Assembly: GCA_016735415.1 (NCBI GenBank) | Contig: JAERRP010000889.1 | Span: 1 to 6,203, forward strand | Length of the DNA stretch: 6,203 nucleotides | Source: Desulfobacterales bacterium | GTDB lineage: Bacteria; Desulfobacterota; Desulfobacteria; Desulfobacterales; UBA5852 | Direction of reading: 5' to 3' | Part shown: positions 1 through 6,203 of the stretch, piece by piece | Layout: each line of letters opens with the position of its first letter | Position numbering within the stretch: position 1 is the stretch's first letter | Position numbers and translations under genes: made by a program | Notes under the pieces: model-generated | Database searches by the model: none | Told to the model about the DNA's origin: nothing | The model's input: the letters and a program-made list of their open reading frames with translations, nothing else

Positions 1-186
1 TGCTTAGAGACAATTTCAACATTTAGCGTGCCCTGCCCGACGGACGAACCATTTTTCTGGCCACCAACGGACGCGGTGGTATGTGCCATACCCCCATCCG
101 CTGGGGGGAATTGTACAGCCGTTACGATGCCCTTCTGGCGGCCAACCTCAGCCCCGCTTTTCCCGAGGACCGCTGGATCATGTTGA
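1..186 (+). pseudogene. Upstream reading frame, probable N-terminal portion of the debranching-enzyme gene, disconnected by a frameshift
   Basis: Frame 1 is open from the left edge to a TGA at 184-186, but only its first nine or so codons (bases 1-27, residues CLETISTFS) look like genuine coding sequence. From base 27 onward the sensible protein is in frame 3 (RALPDGRTIFLATNGRGG, bases 27-80), which runs straight into the ATG at 81. In frame 3 a TAG at 24-26 blocks any further extension upstream. Adding one base near 27 (for example CC in place of C) would join the two pieces into a continuous TISTFSRALPDGRT stretch. My reading is that the debranching protein is longer than the ORF starting at 81 and that its 5' part lies left of the window. 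What lies there cannot be seen; in related long debranching proteins it is often a GH13-like glucanotransferase domain. Bases 28-186 in frame 1 are probably noise. Confidence 0.45.
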
Positions 187-2039
187 CGCGCATACGCGCC
201 TGGGTGGTTTTTCAGGGCTATTCCCAGGAACTGCGTCATGATCTGCTGGAAACCTTTGAATTCGATGACGACCATGGCTGCCGCTGGCGGTTTCGTATCC
301 CCACCGGCCAGGGCCAATCCGTCCGGATCGAGGTCCATCTTCAGATGATCGTGGAAGAAAACGCCCTCGTGCTGGTTTTCAAGCGCCGGCCAGGGGCCGA
401 TATGTCGGACGCCCTGGATGATGACAAGCCGGTGCGCCTGATTTTGCGCCCGGATGTCGAAGACCGCAATTTCCACGACACCACCAAAGCGTTCACCGGA
501 CCCGAAAACCGATTCCCCGCCGCCCTTCAGAGCACCCCGGACGGTTTTGACTTCGACCCGGCACCGACGCGACACCTGGCCCTGCGCCTGTCGCCCGGTC
601 AATTTGTGGCCGAACCGGAATGGGCCTATATGATTCACCGCCCGCTGGAGGCGGAACGGGGATTGGATCCGCATTCCGATCTGTTCAGCCCGGGCTATTT
701 TACCTTCGATCTCGAAGGGGACGCCGCGGCTTTCCTGAAAGCCGCCGTAACGTCGGGGAAGGACCCGTGGCCGACCCGCCCGGAGGGGTCCACCAGGGGC
801 TTGCAAGTCCCCAACTTGACACCCACACGCCTTAAACCTGAAAAAGCCCTGAGGGCGGCCCTGCACCACTTTACCGTCCGCCGGGAAGAACTGGCCACCG
901 TGATCGCCGGCTACCCCTGGTTTCTCGACTGGGGCCGGGACACCCTGATTTTCGTTCGGGGCCTGATCGCAGACGGGCAGTTCGAACTGGCGGGCGCCAT
1001 CATATGCCAGTTCGCCCGGTTTGAAGACCAGGGCACGCTGCCCAACATGATCCGCGGAGACGATGCCCGCAACCGGGATACGTCCGATGCGCCCCTGTGG
1101 CTTTTCACGGCCTGCCGCGATTTGATCCGGGCCGGGCAGAGCGCCATTCTAACGGAGCGCTGCGGCGGCCGCCCCCTGCGGATGATTCTGGCGGACATGG
1201 GCCGGGCCCTATGCTCCGGAACACCCAACGGTATTCGGATGGATGCCGCTTCCGGTCTGCTCTTCAGCCCATCGCATTTTACCTGGATGGATACCAACCA
1301 CCCGGCCGGCACACCGCGGGAAGGCTACCCCATTGAAATTCAGGCCCTGTGGTACGCTGCGCTGCAACTGCTTGCGGAAATCGACAGCACGGAGGACCGC
1401 GCCGGCTGGGCGGCTTTGGCCGATCAGGTGCGCATGTCCGTTCTCAAACATTTCTATATGGAGGACCGGGGCTATCTGGCCGACGCGCTCTTATGCCCCC
1501 CCGGATGTCGGGCCGGCGACGCCCGTGTCGACGATGCCCTGCGCCCCAACCAGTTGTTCGCCCTCACGTTGGGGCTTGTCTCCGAACCGGCCCTCGGCCG
1601 CCGCATCCTGCAGGCCTGTGAGAAACTGCTGGTGCCCGGGGGCATCCGCAGCCTGGACGACGGCCCCGTATCGCAGCCCCTATCAATCCACCATCAGGGC
1701 CATCTGCTGGGCGACCCGTTGAATCCCTACCGGGGCCGCTACATCGGCGATGAAGACACCCGACGCAAACCAGCCTACCACAACGGCACCGCCTGGACCT
1801 GGGTGTTTCCGTCTTTCAGTGAAGCCTGGTTTCGTGTTTACGGCCCCGCGGGACAACCGGCGGCCCTGGCCTGGCTGGGCAGCGTCGTCGATCTAATGCT
1901 AACCGGCTGTCTGGGTCATATTCCGGAAATACTGGACGGGGATCTGCCCCACACCCCCCGGGGTTGCGATGCCCAGGCCTGGTCGGCCAGCGAGGTTTTG
2001 CGGGTATGGTCGCTCCTGACCGCCGTAAAGCATGAATAA
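81..2039 (+). CDS. Glycogen debranching enzyme, amylo-alpha-1,6-glucosidase (GH133 GDE C-terminal domain)
   Basis: Predicted cytoplasmic enzyme that hydrolyses the alpha-1,6-linked glucose stubs left on glycogen limit dextrin, releasing glucose and letting phosphorylase continue. The 652 residues (numbered from ATG 81) hold an N-terminal region of about 250 residues, likely beta-rich, followed by an (alpha/alpha)6-type GDE_C domain from about 260 to the end. Landmarks are GYPWFLDWGRDTL (277-289), RGDDARNRDTSDAPLW (325-340), TWMD (401-404), EGYPIEIQALWY (414-425), RPNQLFAL (488-495), YHNGTAW (566-572) and PEILDG with PRGCDAQAW (615-634). By analogy with the family, D336 and E616 are the likely catalytic acid and base; this is inferred from motif position. 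There is no signal peptide. ATG 81 lacks a recognisable Shine-Dalgarno, and conserved-looking coding continues upstream to base 27, so 81 is probably not the native start. It is the first gene of the debranching-phosphorylase-synthase run. Family assignment is firm; the 5' end is not. Confidence 0.93.
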   Translation: MCHTPIRWGELYSRYDALLAANLSPAFPEDRWIMLTRIRAWVVFQGYSQELRHDLLETFEFDDDHGCRWRFRIPTGQGQSVRIEVHLQMIVEENALVLVFKRRPGADMSDALDDDKPVRLILRPDVEDRNFHDTTKAFTGPENRFPAALQSTPDGFDFDPAPTRHLALRLSPGQFVAEPEWAYMIHRPLEAERGLDPHSDLFSPGYFTFDLEGDAAAFLKAAVTSGKDPWPTRPEGSTRGLQVPNLTPTRLKPEKALRAALHHFTVRREELATVIAGYPWFLDWGRDTLIFVRGLIADGQFELAGAIICQFARFEDQGTLPNMIRGDDARNRDTSDAPLWLFTACRDLIRAGQSAILTERCGGRPLRMILADMGRALCSGTPNGIRMDAASGLLFSPSHFTWMDTNHPAGTPREGYPIEIQALWYAALQLLAEIDSTEDRAGWAALADQVRMSVLKHFYMEDRGYLADALLCPPGCRAGDARVDDALRPNQLFALTLGLVSEPALGRRILQACEKLLVPGGIRSLDDGPVSQPLSIHHQGHLLGDPLNPYRGRYIGDEDTRRKPAYHNGTAWTWVFPSFSEAWFRVYGPAGQPAALAWLGSVVDLMLTGCLGHIPEILDGDLPHTPRGCDAQAWSASEVLRVWSLLTAVKHE

Positions 2040-2130
2040 AACATTGCTAATACCAGCCTAACGATTATTGTTCAGATTTACGATCATCTCCTGGCCGGAG
2101 GTCAGTCAAACGCTAAACGGAGGCCGTCGC
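2040..2130 (+). other. Intergenic spacer, debranching gene to glgP
   Basis: A 91-base gap without a GC-rich hairpin plus T-run, so no intrinsic terminator is visible, and without a convincing -35/-10 pair. It contains two GGAGG motifs, at 2097-2101 and 2119-2123. Only the second is followed by a start codon at a usable distance. Read-through transcription from the debranching gene is the simplest interpretation. Confidence 0.5.
2119..2123 (+). promoter_or_regulatory. Ribosome binding site deciding the glgP start
   Basis: GGAGG lies seven bases upstream of ATG 2131. The alternative in-frame TTG at 2068 has no Shine-Dalgarno and would add 21 residues (MFRFTIISWPEVSQTLNGGRR) that do not look like the family's N-terminus. 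The ATG is therefore preferred. Confidence 0.8.
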
Positions 2131-4677
2131 ATGCGCAATATCCAAACCTTCCAGGTTCTTCCATTTATTCCCGAGCCGCTGGCTTTCCTGGAAACCCTGA
2201 CCCGCAACATCTGGTGGTGCTGGCAGCGGGATGCGGTCGAATTGTTCCGGCGTATCAATCCTGGAATATGGAACGATTGCGGCGGCAACCCCATCCATTT
2301 CCTTACCCGCATCCCCGTGAAGCGGCTTGAAGCACTGGCCCGTGACCATGGATTTCTGGCGCACATGGAGCGGGTCCGCGAAGATTTCCAAAATCAGATC
2401 AACCAACCGCCAGCCTATGAAACGCCCTTTACGGCCGAGGCCACCATCGCCTATTTTTCGATGGAGTTCGGTCTGCACGAAAGCATTCCGCTCTATTCGG
2501 GCGGCCTGGGCGTCCTGGCCGGCGATCATCTCAAAGCGGCTTCCGACCATAAACTGCCGCTGGTGGGGGTCGGGCTTTTTTACCGCCAGGGTTATTTTCG
2601 TCAATTCCTGAACGATGACGGCTGGCAGCAGGAAACCTACCCTGAAAACGATGTTTTCATGCTGCCGGCCGAAAGGGCCCGGGGGGCTTCGGGGGATGAA
2701 ATCATGATAGCGGTGGACGGACCGGAAGGGCGGATTCATGCCGTGGTCTGGGAAATCCGTGTGGGCTGTATTCCGCTCTATCTGCTCGATACCAACGTCC
2801 GCGAAAATCCGCCGGAATTTCGCGTGATCACCGGCCGGCTTTATTCAGGCGGCAGCCGGCGCCGCCTGGCCCAGGAACTGGTGCTGGGCATCGGCGGCAT
2901 GCGGACCCTGGAGGCCCTCAACCGCACGCCCTGGGTGGTTCACATGAATGAAGGCCATTCCGCCTTCGCCAGTTTGGAGCGCCTGCACCATATGGTGACC
3001 TCGCACGGCATCGATCTCAAAACGGCTCTGGAAATCATACCGCGGACCACCGTGTTTACCACCCACACACCGGTGGCCGCCGGTCATGACGATTTTCCGG
3101 TGGACATGCTGGGACCCTGTCTCACGCCTTATGCCGAAGCGTTGGAAACGGATTTAAGTACCATTCTGGCATGGGGTCAGCCCAAAGGCGGATCGCCCGA
3201 AGCGCCGCTTTCCATGTTTATTCTGGGGAACCGCATGTCGGCCTTCTGCAACGGCGTCAGCGAACTGCACGGGGAGGTGGCCCGCCGCATGTGGCACCAT
3301 CTCTGGCCGGGCCTTAACGAAGACGAAGTCCCGATTACCCATGTCACCAACGGAGTGCATATCGCCACCTGGACATCGGCGGAGAACACGCTGCTGTTCG
3401 AGCGCTATGTCGGACCCGACTGGCACACAACCACCCGCCAGGCCAACAGCAGCCACCGCCTGGATGAAATCTACGACGAGGAACTGTGGCACGCCCACGA
3501 AATCAGCCGCGCCCGGCTTATCCGGACCTGCCGGCGGCGGATGGCGGAACAGTACGGACGACGCAACGCCGCCATTTCGGTCATGAAAGAGGTGGAGACC
3601 GTGCTGGACCAGGATGTCCTGAGGATTGCCTTCGCGCGCCGCTTCGCCACCTATAAGCGCGCCGACCTGCTGCTGCGGGACCCGGAACGCCTTGAGGCCA
3701 TGATCAACCACGAGAATCGTCCGGTCCAGTTCATTTTTGCCGGCAAAGCCCACCCCCAGGACGACGAGGGCAAGGAGCTCATCCGACGGCTGGTGGAGTT
3801 CGGGCTGAGCGCCGGCGTACGCCACCGCTTTCTTTTTCTGGAAGACTTCGACATCCACCTGGCCCGCCGGTTGGTCCAGGGTGCCGATGTATGGCTGAAC
3901 ACCCCCCGCCGACCGTTCGAGGCTTGCGGTACCTCCGGCATAAAAGCGGCTGTCAACGGAGTCCTCAACCTGAGCGTACTCGATGGATGGTGGTGTGAAG
4001 GCTATGACGAAAGCCGCGGCTGGCAAATCGGCCGGGGGGAGGCGTTCGATGATTACGAATACCAGGATCGTATCGAGGCCCAGGCGCTTTACAATGTCCT
4101 CGAGAATGACGTCATTCCATGTTTTTACGAGCGCGAAAGCGGCGGGTTGCCTTCACGCTGGCTCAAAATGATGAAGGCTTCCATGAAAATGGCCATGCAG
4201 AACTTCAGTGCCCAGCGCATGGTCAACGATTACAACCAGCTTTTTTACCGGCCGGCGGCCCAAAGCTATCATAACCTGCTGGCCGACCAGGCGGGGGAAG
4301 CCGCCCGCATGAGTCAGATCAACGCGCGGCTTAGAAAATTGTGGCCGGACGTGGTGATTGATTTCCCGGTCATGCAGGCTGGGGGCCCATTGCGGGTGGG
4401 CGACCTGCCGGAAATCAATGTGATGGTCAATCTGGGCGAGATCCAACCTGACGAGGTCGTGGTGGAATTGTGCTACGGTCCTCCCAAAACGGTTGATCGT
4501 CTCGAAATCACGAACCACCAACAGATGTCCGTGGCCGAAGAACTAAGCTCCGGGCGATATCTGTACAGCTGCCAGCTGCCCTGCAACACGGCCGGCCGCT
4601 ACGGCTTCACCGCGCGGGTCACGCCCAGGGGCGATATCTGGACCCGCTACACCCCGGGGCTGATCTCATGGGCTTAA
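2131..4677 (+). CDS. glgP: Alpha-glucan (glycogen) phosphorylase, GT35, DUF3417-containing class
   Basis: PLP-dependent cytoplasmic enzyme that phosphorolyses non-reducing alpha-1,4 ends of glycogen or maltodextrin to glucose-1-phosphate. The 848 residues from ATG 2131 match the usual length of this distant phosphorylase class. Order of parts: DUF3417-like N-terminal domain (about 8-105, with NIWWCW at 26-31); the start of the catalytic core with YFSMEFGLHESIPLYSGGLG (108-127) and AGDHLKAASD; HMNEGHSAF (271-279); TTHTPVAAGHDDF (310-322); HVTNGVHIATW (404-414); RRFATYKRADLL (503-514, K509 probably contacting phosphate/PLP); and GTSGIKAAVNG (600-610), where K605 is the predicted PLP Schiff-base lysine. 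The last about 110 residues (738-848) form a beta-rich extension ending in GLISWA. All expected core motifs are present and uninterrupted. It lies 91 bases after the debranching gene and 62 before glgA, so it probably shares their transcript. A possible longer form starting at TTG 2068 is disfavoured by the ribosome site. The true chain-length preference (glycogen or maltodextrin) cannot be told from the sequence. Confidence 0.95.
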   Translation: MRNIQTFQVLPFIPEPLAFLETLTRNIWWCWQRDAVELFRRINPGIWNDCGGNPIHFLTRIPVKRLEALARDHGFLAHMERVREDFQNQINQPPAYETPFTAEATIAYFSMEFGLHESIPLYSGGLGVLAGDHLKAASDHKLPLVGVGLFYRQGYFRQFLNDDGWQQETYPENDVFMLPAERARGASGDEIMIAVDGPEGRIHAVVWEIRVGCIPLYLLDTNVRENPPEFRVITGRLYSGGSRRRLAQELVLGIGGMRTLEALNRTPWVVHMNEGHSAFASLERLHHMVTSHGIDLKTALEIIPRTTVFTTHTPVAAGHDDFPVDMLGPCLTPYAEALETDLSTILAWGQPKGGSPEAPLSMFILGNRMSAFCNGVSELHGEVARRMWHHLWPGLNEDEVPITHVTNGVHIATWTSAENTLLFERYVGPDWHTTTRQANSSHRLDEIYDEELWHAHEISRARLIRTCRRRMAEQYGRRNAAISVMKEVETVLDQDVLRIAFARRFATYKRADLLLRDPERLEAMINHENRPVQFIFAGKAHPQDDEGKELIRRLVEFGLSAGVRHRFLFLEDFDIHLARRLVQGADVWLNTPRRPFEACGTSGIKAAVNGVLNLSVLDGWWCEGYDESRGWQIGRGEAFDDYEYQDRIEAQALYNVLENDVIPCFYERESGGLPSRWLKMMKASMKMAMQNFSAQRMVNDYNQLFYRPAAQSYHNLLADQAGEAARMSQINARLRKLWPDVVIDFPVMQAGGPLRVGDLPEINVMVNLGEIQPDEVVVELCYGPPKTVDRLEITNHQQMSVAEELSSGRYLYSCQLPCNTAGRYGFTARVTPRGDIWTRYTPGLISWA

Positions 4678-4739
4678 ACGGACCGGCAGGAACAAAACGC
4701 CATTCATACCAACCGGCACCATCCAACAGGGGACAGCGC
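4678..4739 (+). other. Intergenic spacer, glgP to glgA
   Basis: A 62-base gap with no terminator hairpin or obvious promoter. A short direct repeat ACCGGCA occurs at 4682-4688 and 4712-4718, 30 bases apart, and is probably chance in GC-rich DNA. The gap ends in the glgA ribosome site. Confidence 0.45.
4728..4733 (+). promoter_or_regulatory. Ribosome binding site of glgA
   Basis: AGGGGA ends six bases before ATG 4740, a good Shine-Dalgarno position. It supports this ATG as the start even though the protein has an unusually long stretch before its KxGGL motif. Confidence 0.75.
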
Positions 4740-6203
4740 ATGGCAACAGCCGAAAAGAACCCAACCGTTCTGGTGGTAACGCCCGAGGTCACCTATCTGC
4801 CGGAAGGGATGGGCAACATGTCCAATTGCCTGGCGGCCAAGGCGGGCGGCCTGGCGGATGTTTCCGCCGCCCTGATCAGCGCCCTGTTCGATCAGGGGGC
4901 CGACGTGCATGTGGCCCTGCCCGACTACCGCGAAATTTTCGCCGCCCGCCTGGCACCGGTCCTGAAAAAGGCCATCGGCCGGATCCGGACCAAAATGCCG
5001 GATGAGCGCATTCATCTGGCCGAGGACCGGGCCTTCTTCTACCTCAACACCGTCTATTCCAGCTACGGTGCGGACAATATCAAGATTGCCCTGGCCTTTC
5101 AGCGCGAAATCATCAACAATATCCTGCCGTATGTGCGCCCCGACCTTATTCACTGCAACGACTGGATGACGGGGCTGATACCGGCGGCGGCCCGCCAGAT
5201 GGGCATCCCCTGCCTGTTTACGATTCACAATATCCATACGGTCGAAACCATGCTGGCTTACATCGAGGACCGCGGCATCGACGCCGCCTATTTCTGGCAG
5301 CATCTCTACTACCGGCATATGGCGGTCGAATATGAAGCGGCCCGCGAAACCAACCCGGTCGACCTGCTGGCCAGCGGGGTTTTCGCGGCGCACTTCGTCA
5401 ATACCGTCAGTCCGACCTTTCTCAGCGAAATCGTGGAGGGCCGCCATGGATTTGTGCGGCCGCCCCTGCGGCAGGAACTCGCCAATAAATATTGGTCCGA
5501 ATGCGCCACGGGAATCCTCAATGCACCGGATCCTTCCTACCAGCCGCAAATCGATGAGGCCCTGGTGCAGACTTACGGGACCGACGACCACCCGTCCGGC
5601 AAACTTGAAAACAAGCGCTATCTGCAGCGCACCCTGGGGCTGGTGGAAGACGATCGGGCCCCGGTATTCTTCTGGCCCCACCGACTGGATCCGGTCCAGA
5701 AGGGCTGCCAGCTGCTGGCCGACATACTTTATGCTCTGGTTTCCCGCTACTGGGATCGCCATCTCGAAATTATTTTCGTGGCCGGCGGTGAATACAAATC
5801 CGTCTTCCAGAATATCGTTGCGTTCCACAGGATCCAGAAGCGTGTGGCCGTTTGCGATTTCGACGAAAACCTGTCGCGCCTGGCCTACGCGGCCGCCGAT
5901 TTTATCCTGATGCCCTCGCGTTTCGAGCCCTGCGGTCTGCCCCAGATGATCGGGCCCCTCTACGGAACGCTGCCCGTGGCCCATGACACCGGCGGCATCC
6001 ATGACACGGTGGCCCACCTGTCCGTCGAACACAACCAGGGCAACGGCTTTTTATTCGAAATCTACGACAGCCGCGGTCTCTTCTGGGCCATCGAGCAGGC
6101 CATGGGCTTTTATGCCCGGCCCGACCACGAGCGCGCAAACCAGATCCAGCGCATCATGCAGGAGAGTCTGGCGACCTCTCACCACGACGTCACTGCACGC
6201 CAC
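4740..6203 (+). CDS. glgA: Glycogen/starch synthase, GT5, 3' end cut by the window edge
   Basis: Transfers glucose from a nucleotide sugar (ADP-glucose in most bacteria; the donor is not proven here) to the non-reducing end of alpha-1,4-glucan, in the cytoplasm. I translated this frame by hand: 488 codons open from ATG 4740 to the last base, no stop. The N-terminal GT5 domain shows VLVVTPEV (10-17), KAGGLADV (34-41; K34 corresponds to the donor-binding lysine of KTGGL), HCNDWMTGL (138-146), TIHNIH (161-166) and NTVSPTF (221-227). The C-terminal GT-B domain shows FFWPHRLDPVQKG (310-322), SRFEPCGL (393-400; E396 corresponds to the catalytic-site glutamate) and DTGGI (416-420). The closing HHDVTARH fits the family's final helix, so perhaps 10-25 residues are missing. 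Departures from the standard form are about 12 extra residues before KAGGL, Ala for Thr in that motif, one extra residue between R315 and K321, and NAPDPSYQP where NGVD...WxP is usual. Good overall conservation argues for an active, divergent subfamily. Confidence 0.92.
   Translation, partial: MATAEKNPTVLVVTPEVTYLPEGMGNMSNCLAAKAGGLADVSAALISALFDQGADVHVALPDYREIFAARLAPVLKKAIGRIRTKMPDERIHLAEDRAFFYLNTVYSSYGADNIKIALAFQREIINNILPYVRPDLIHCNDWMTGLIPAAARQMGIPCLFTIHNIHTVETMLAYIEDRGIDAAYFWQHLYYRHMAVEYEAARETNPVDLLASGVFAAHFVNTVSPTFLSEIVEGRHGFVRPPLRQELANKYWSECATGILNAPDPSYQPQIDEALVQTYGTDDHPSGKLENKRYLQRTLGLVEDDRAPVFFWPHRLDPVQKGCQLLADILYALVSRYWDRHLEIIFVAGGEYKSVFQNIVAFHRIQKRVAVCDFDENLSRLAYAAADFILMPSRFEPCGLPQMIGPLYGTLPVAHDTGGIHDTVAHLSVEHNQGNGFLFEIYDSRGLFWAIEQAMGFYARPDHERANQIQRIMQESLATSHHDVTARH

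Noticed and set aside
24..30. Programmed -1 frameshift site at the 5' end of the debranching gene
   Set aside because: The frame relation would allow it, but the local sequence does not fit an X XXY YYZ slippery heptamer. A mutation or sequencing error is simpler.
1243..1722. 159-codon + strand frame inside the debranching gene
   Set aside because: It overlaps the conserved GDE_C domain in another frame. Its Arg/Pro/Cys-rich composition is typical of off-frame GC-rich DNA.
2032..2061. Nine-codon mini-ORF (MNKTLLIPA) overlapping the debranching-gene stop
   Set aside because: No convincing ribosome site. Such short frames are expected by chance, and there is no attenuator-like hairpin after it.
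2097..2101. Extra GGAGG motif 30 bases before the glgP start
   Set aside because: No ATG, GTG or TTG follows at a usable distance. It is probably a chance repeat of the real site at 2119-2123.
3154..4026. 290-codon open frame on the - strand inside glgP
   Set aside because: Antisense shadow of the phosphorylase catalytic core. The composition is that of a reverse-complement reading, and no domain is recognised.
4682..4718. ACCGGCA direct repeat in the glgP-glgA gap as a possible operator
   Set aside because: Seven bases repeated once, with no symmetry and no promoter nearby. This is not enough to call a binding site.
4704..6032. 442-codon open frame on the - strand opposite glgA
   Set aside because: It is the antisense of a well-supported glycogen synthase in GC-rich DNA. 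The translation has no recognisable motifs, and the + strand reading carries all the GT5 signatures.

Overview
This window carries three co-directional genes of a bacterial glycogen (alpha-1,4/1,6-glucan) locus, all on the + strand: a glycogen debranching enzyme (amylo-alpha-1,6-glucosidase, GH133 type), a GT35 alpha-glucan phosphorylase of the DUF3417-containing class, and a GT5 glycogen synthase that is still open at the right edge. The DNA is GC-rich with Shine-Dalgarno-led genes. The protein style, especially the unusual glycogen synthase, resembles what I remember from Desulfobacterota (former Deltaproteobacteria, Desulfosarcina/Desulfobacteraceae-like). That placement is from memory and is only moderately secure.

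Layout: bases 1-80 look like coding sequence of the debranching enzyme upstream of its first available ATG (81). The in-frame reading is blocked by a TAG at 24-26, while frame 1 carries a plausible continuation that would rejoin the main frame if one base had been lost near 25-29. The debranching enzyme runs to 2039. After a 91-base gap with no visible terminator comes glgP (2131-4677, with a clean GGAGG ribosome site). After a further 62-base gap comes glgA (4740 to beyond 6203, also with a good ribosome site). No RNA genes, mobile elements, CRISPR arrays or convincing promoters or terminators are seen. The short spacings suggest one transcript.

Functionally, the synthase extends alpha-1,4 chains from a nucleotide-sugar glucose donor, the phosphorylase removes glucose-1-phosphate from chain ends, and the debranching enzyme clears the branch stubs that stop the phosphorylase. 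Synthesis and breakdown are therefore encoded together. No branching enzyme or ADP-glucose pyrophosphorylase is in the window. This is mostly a known pathway rather than a new system. The points worth a second look are the broken 5' end of the debranching gene and the divergent glycogen synthase, which has an enlarged N-terminal loop and altered donor-site motifs.
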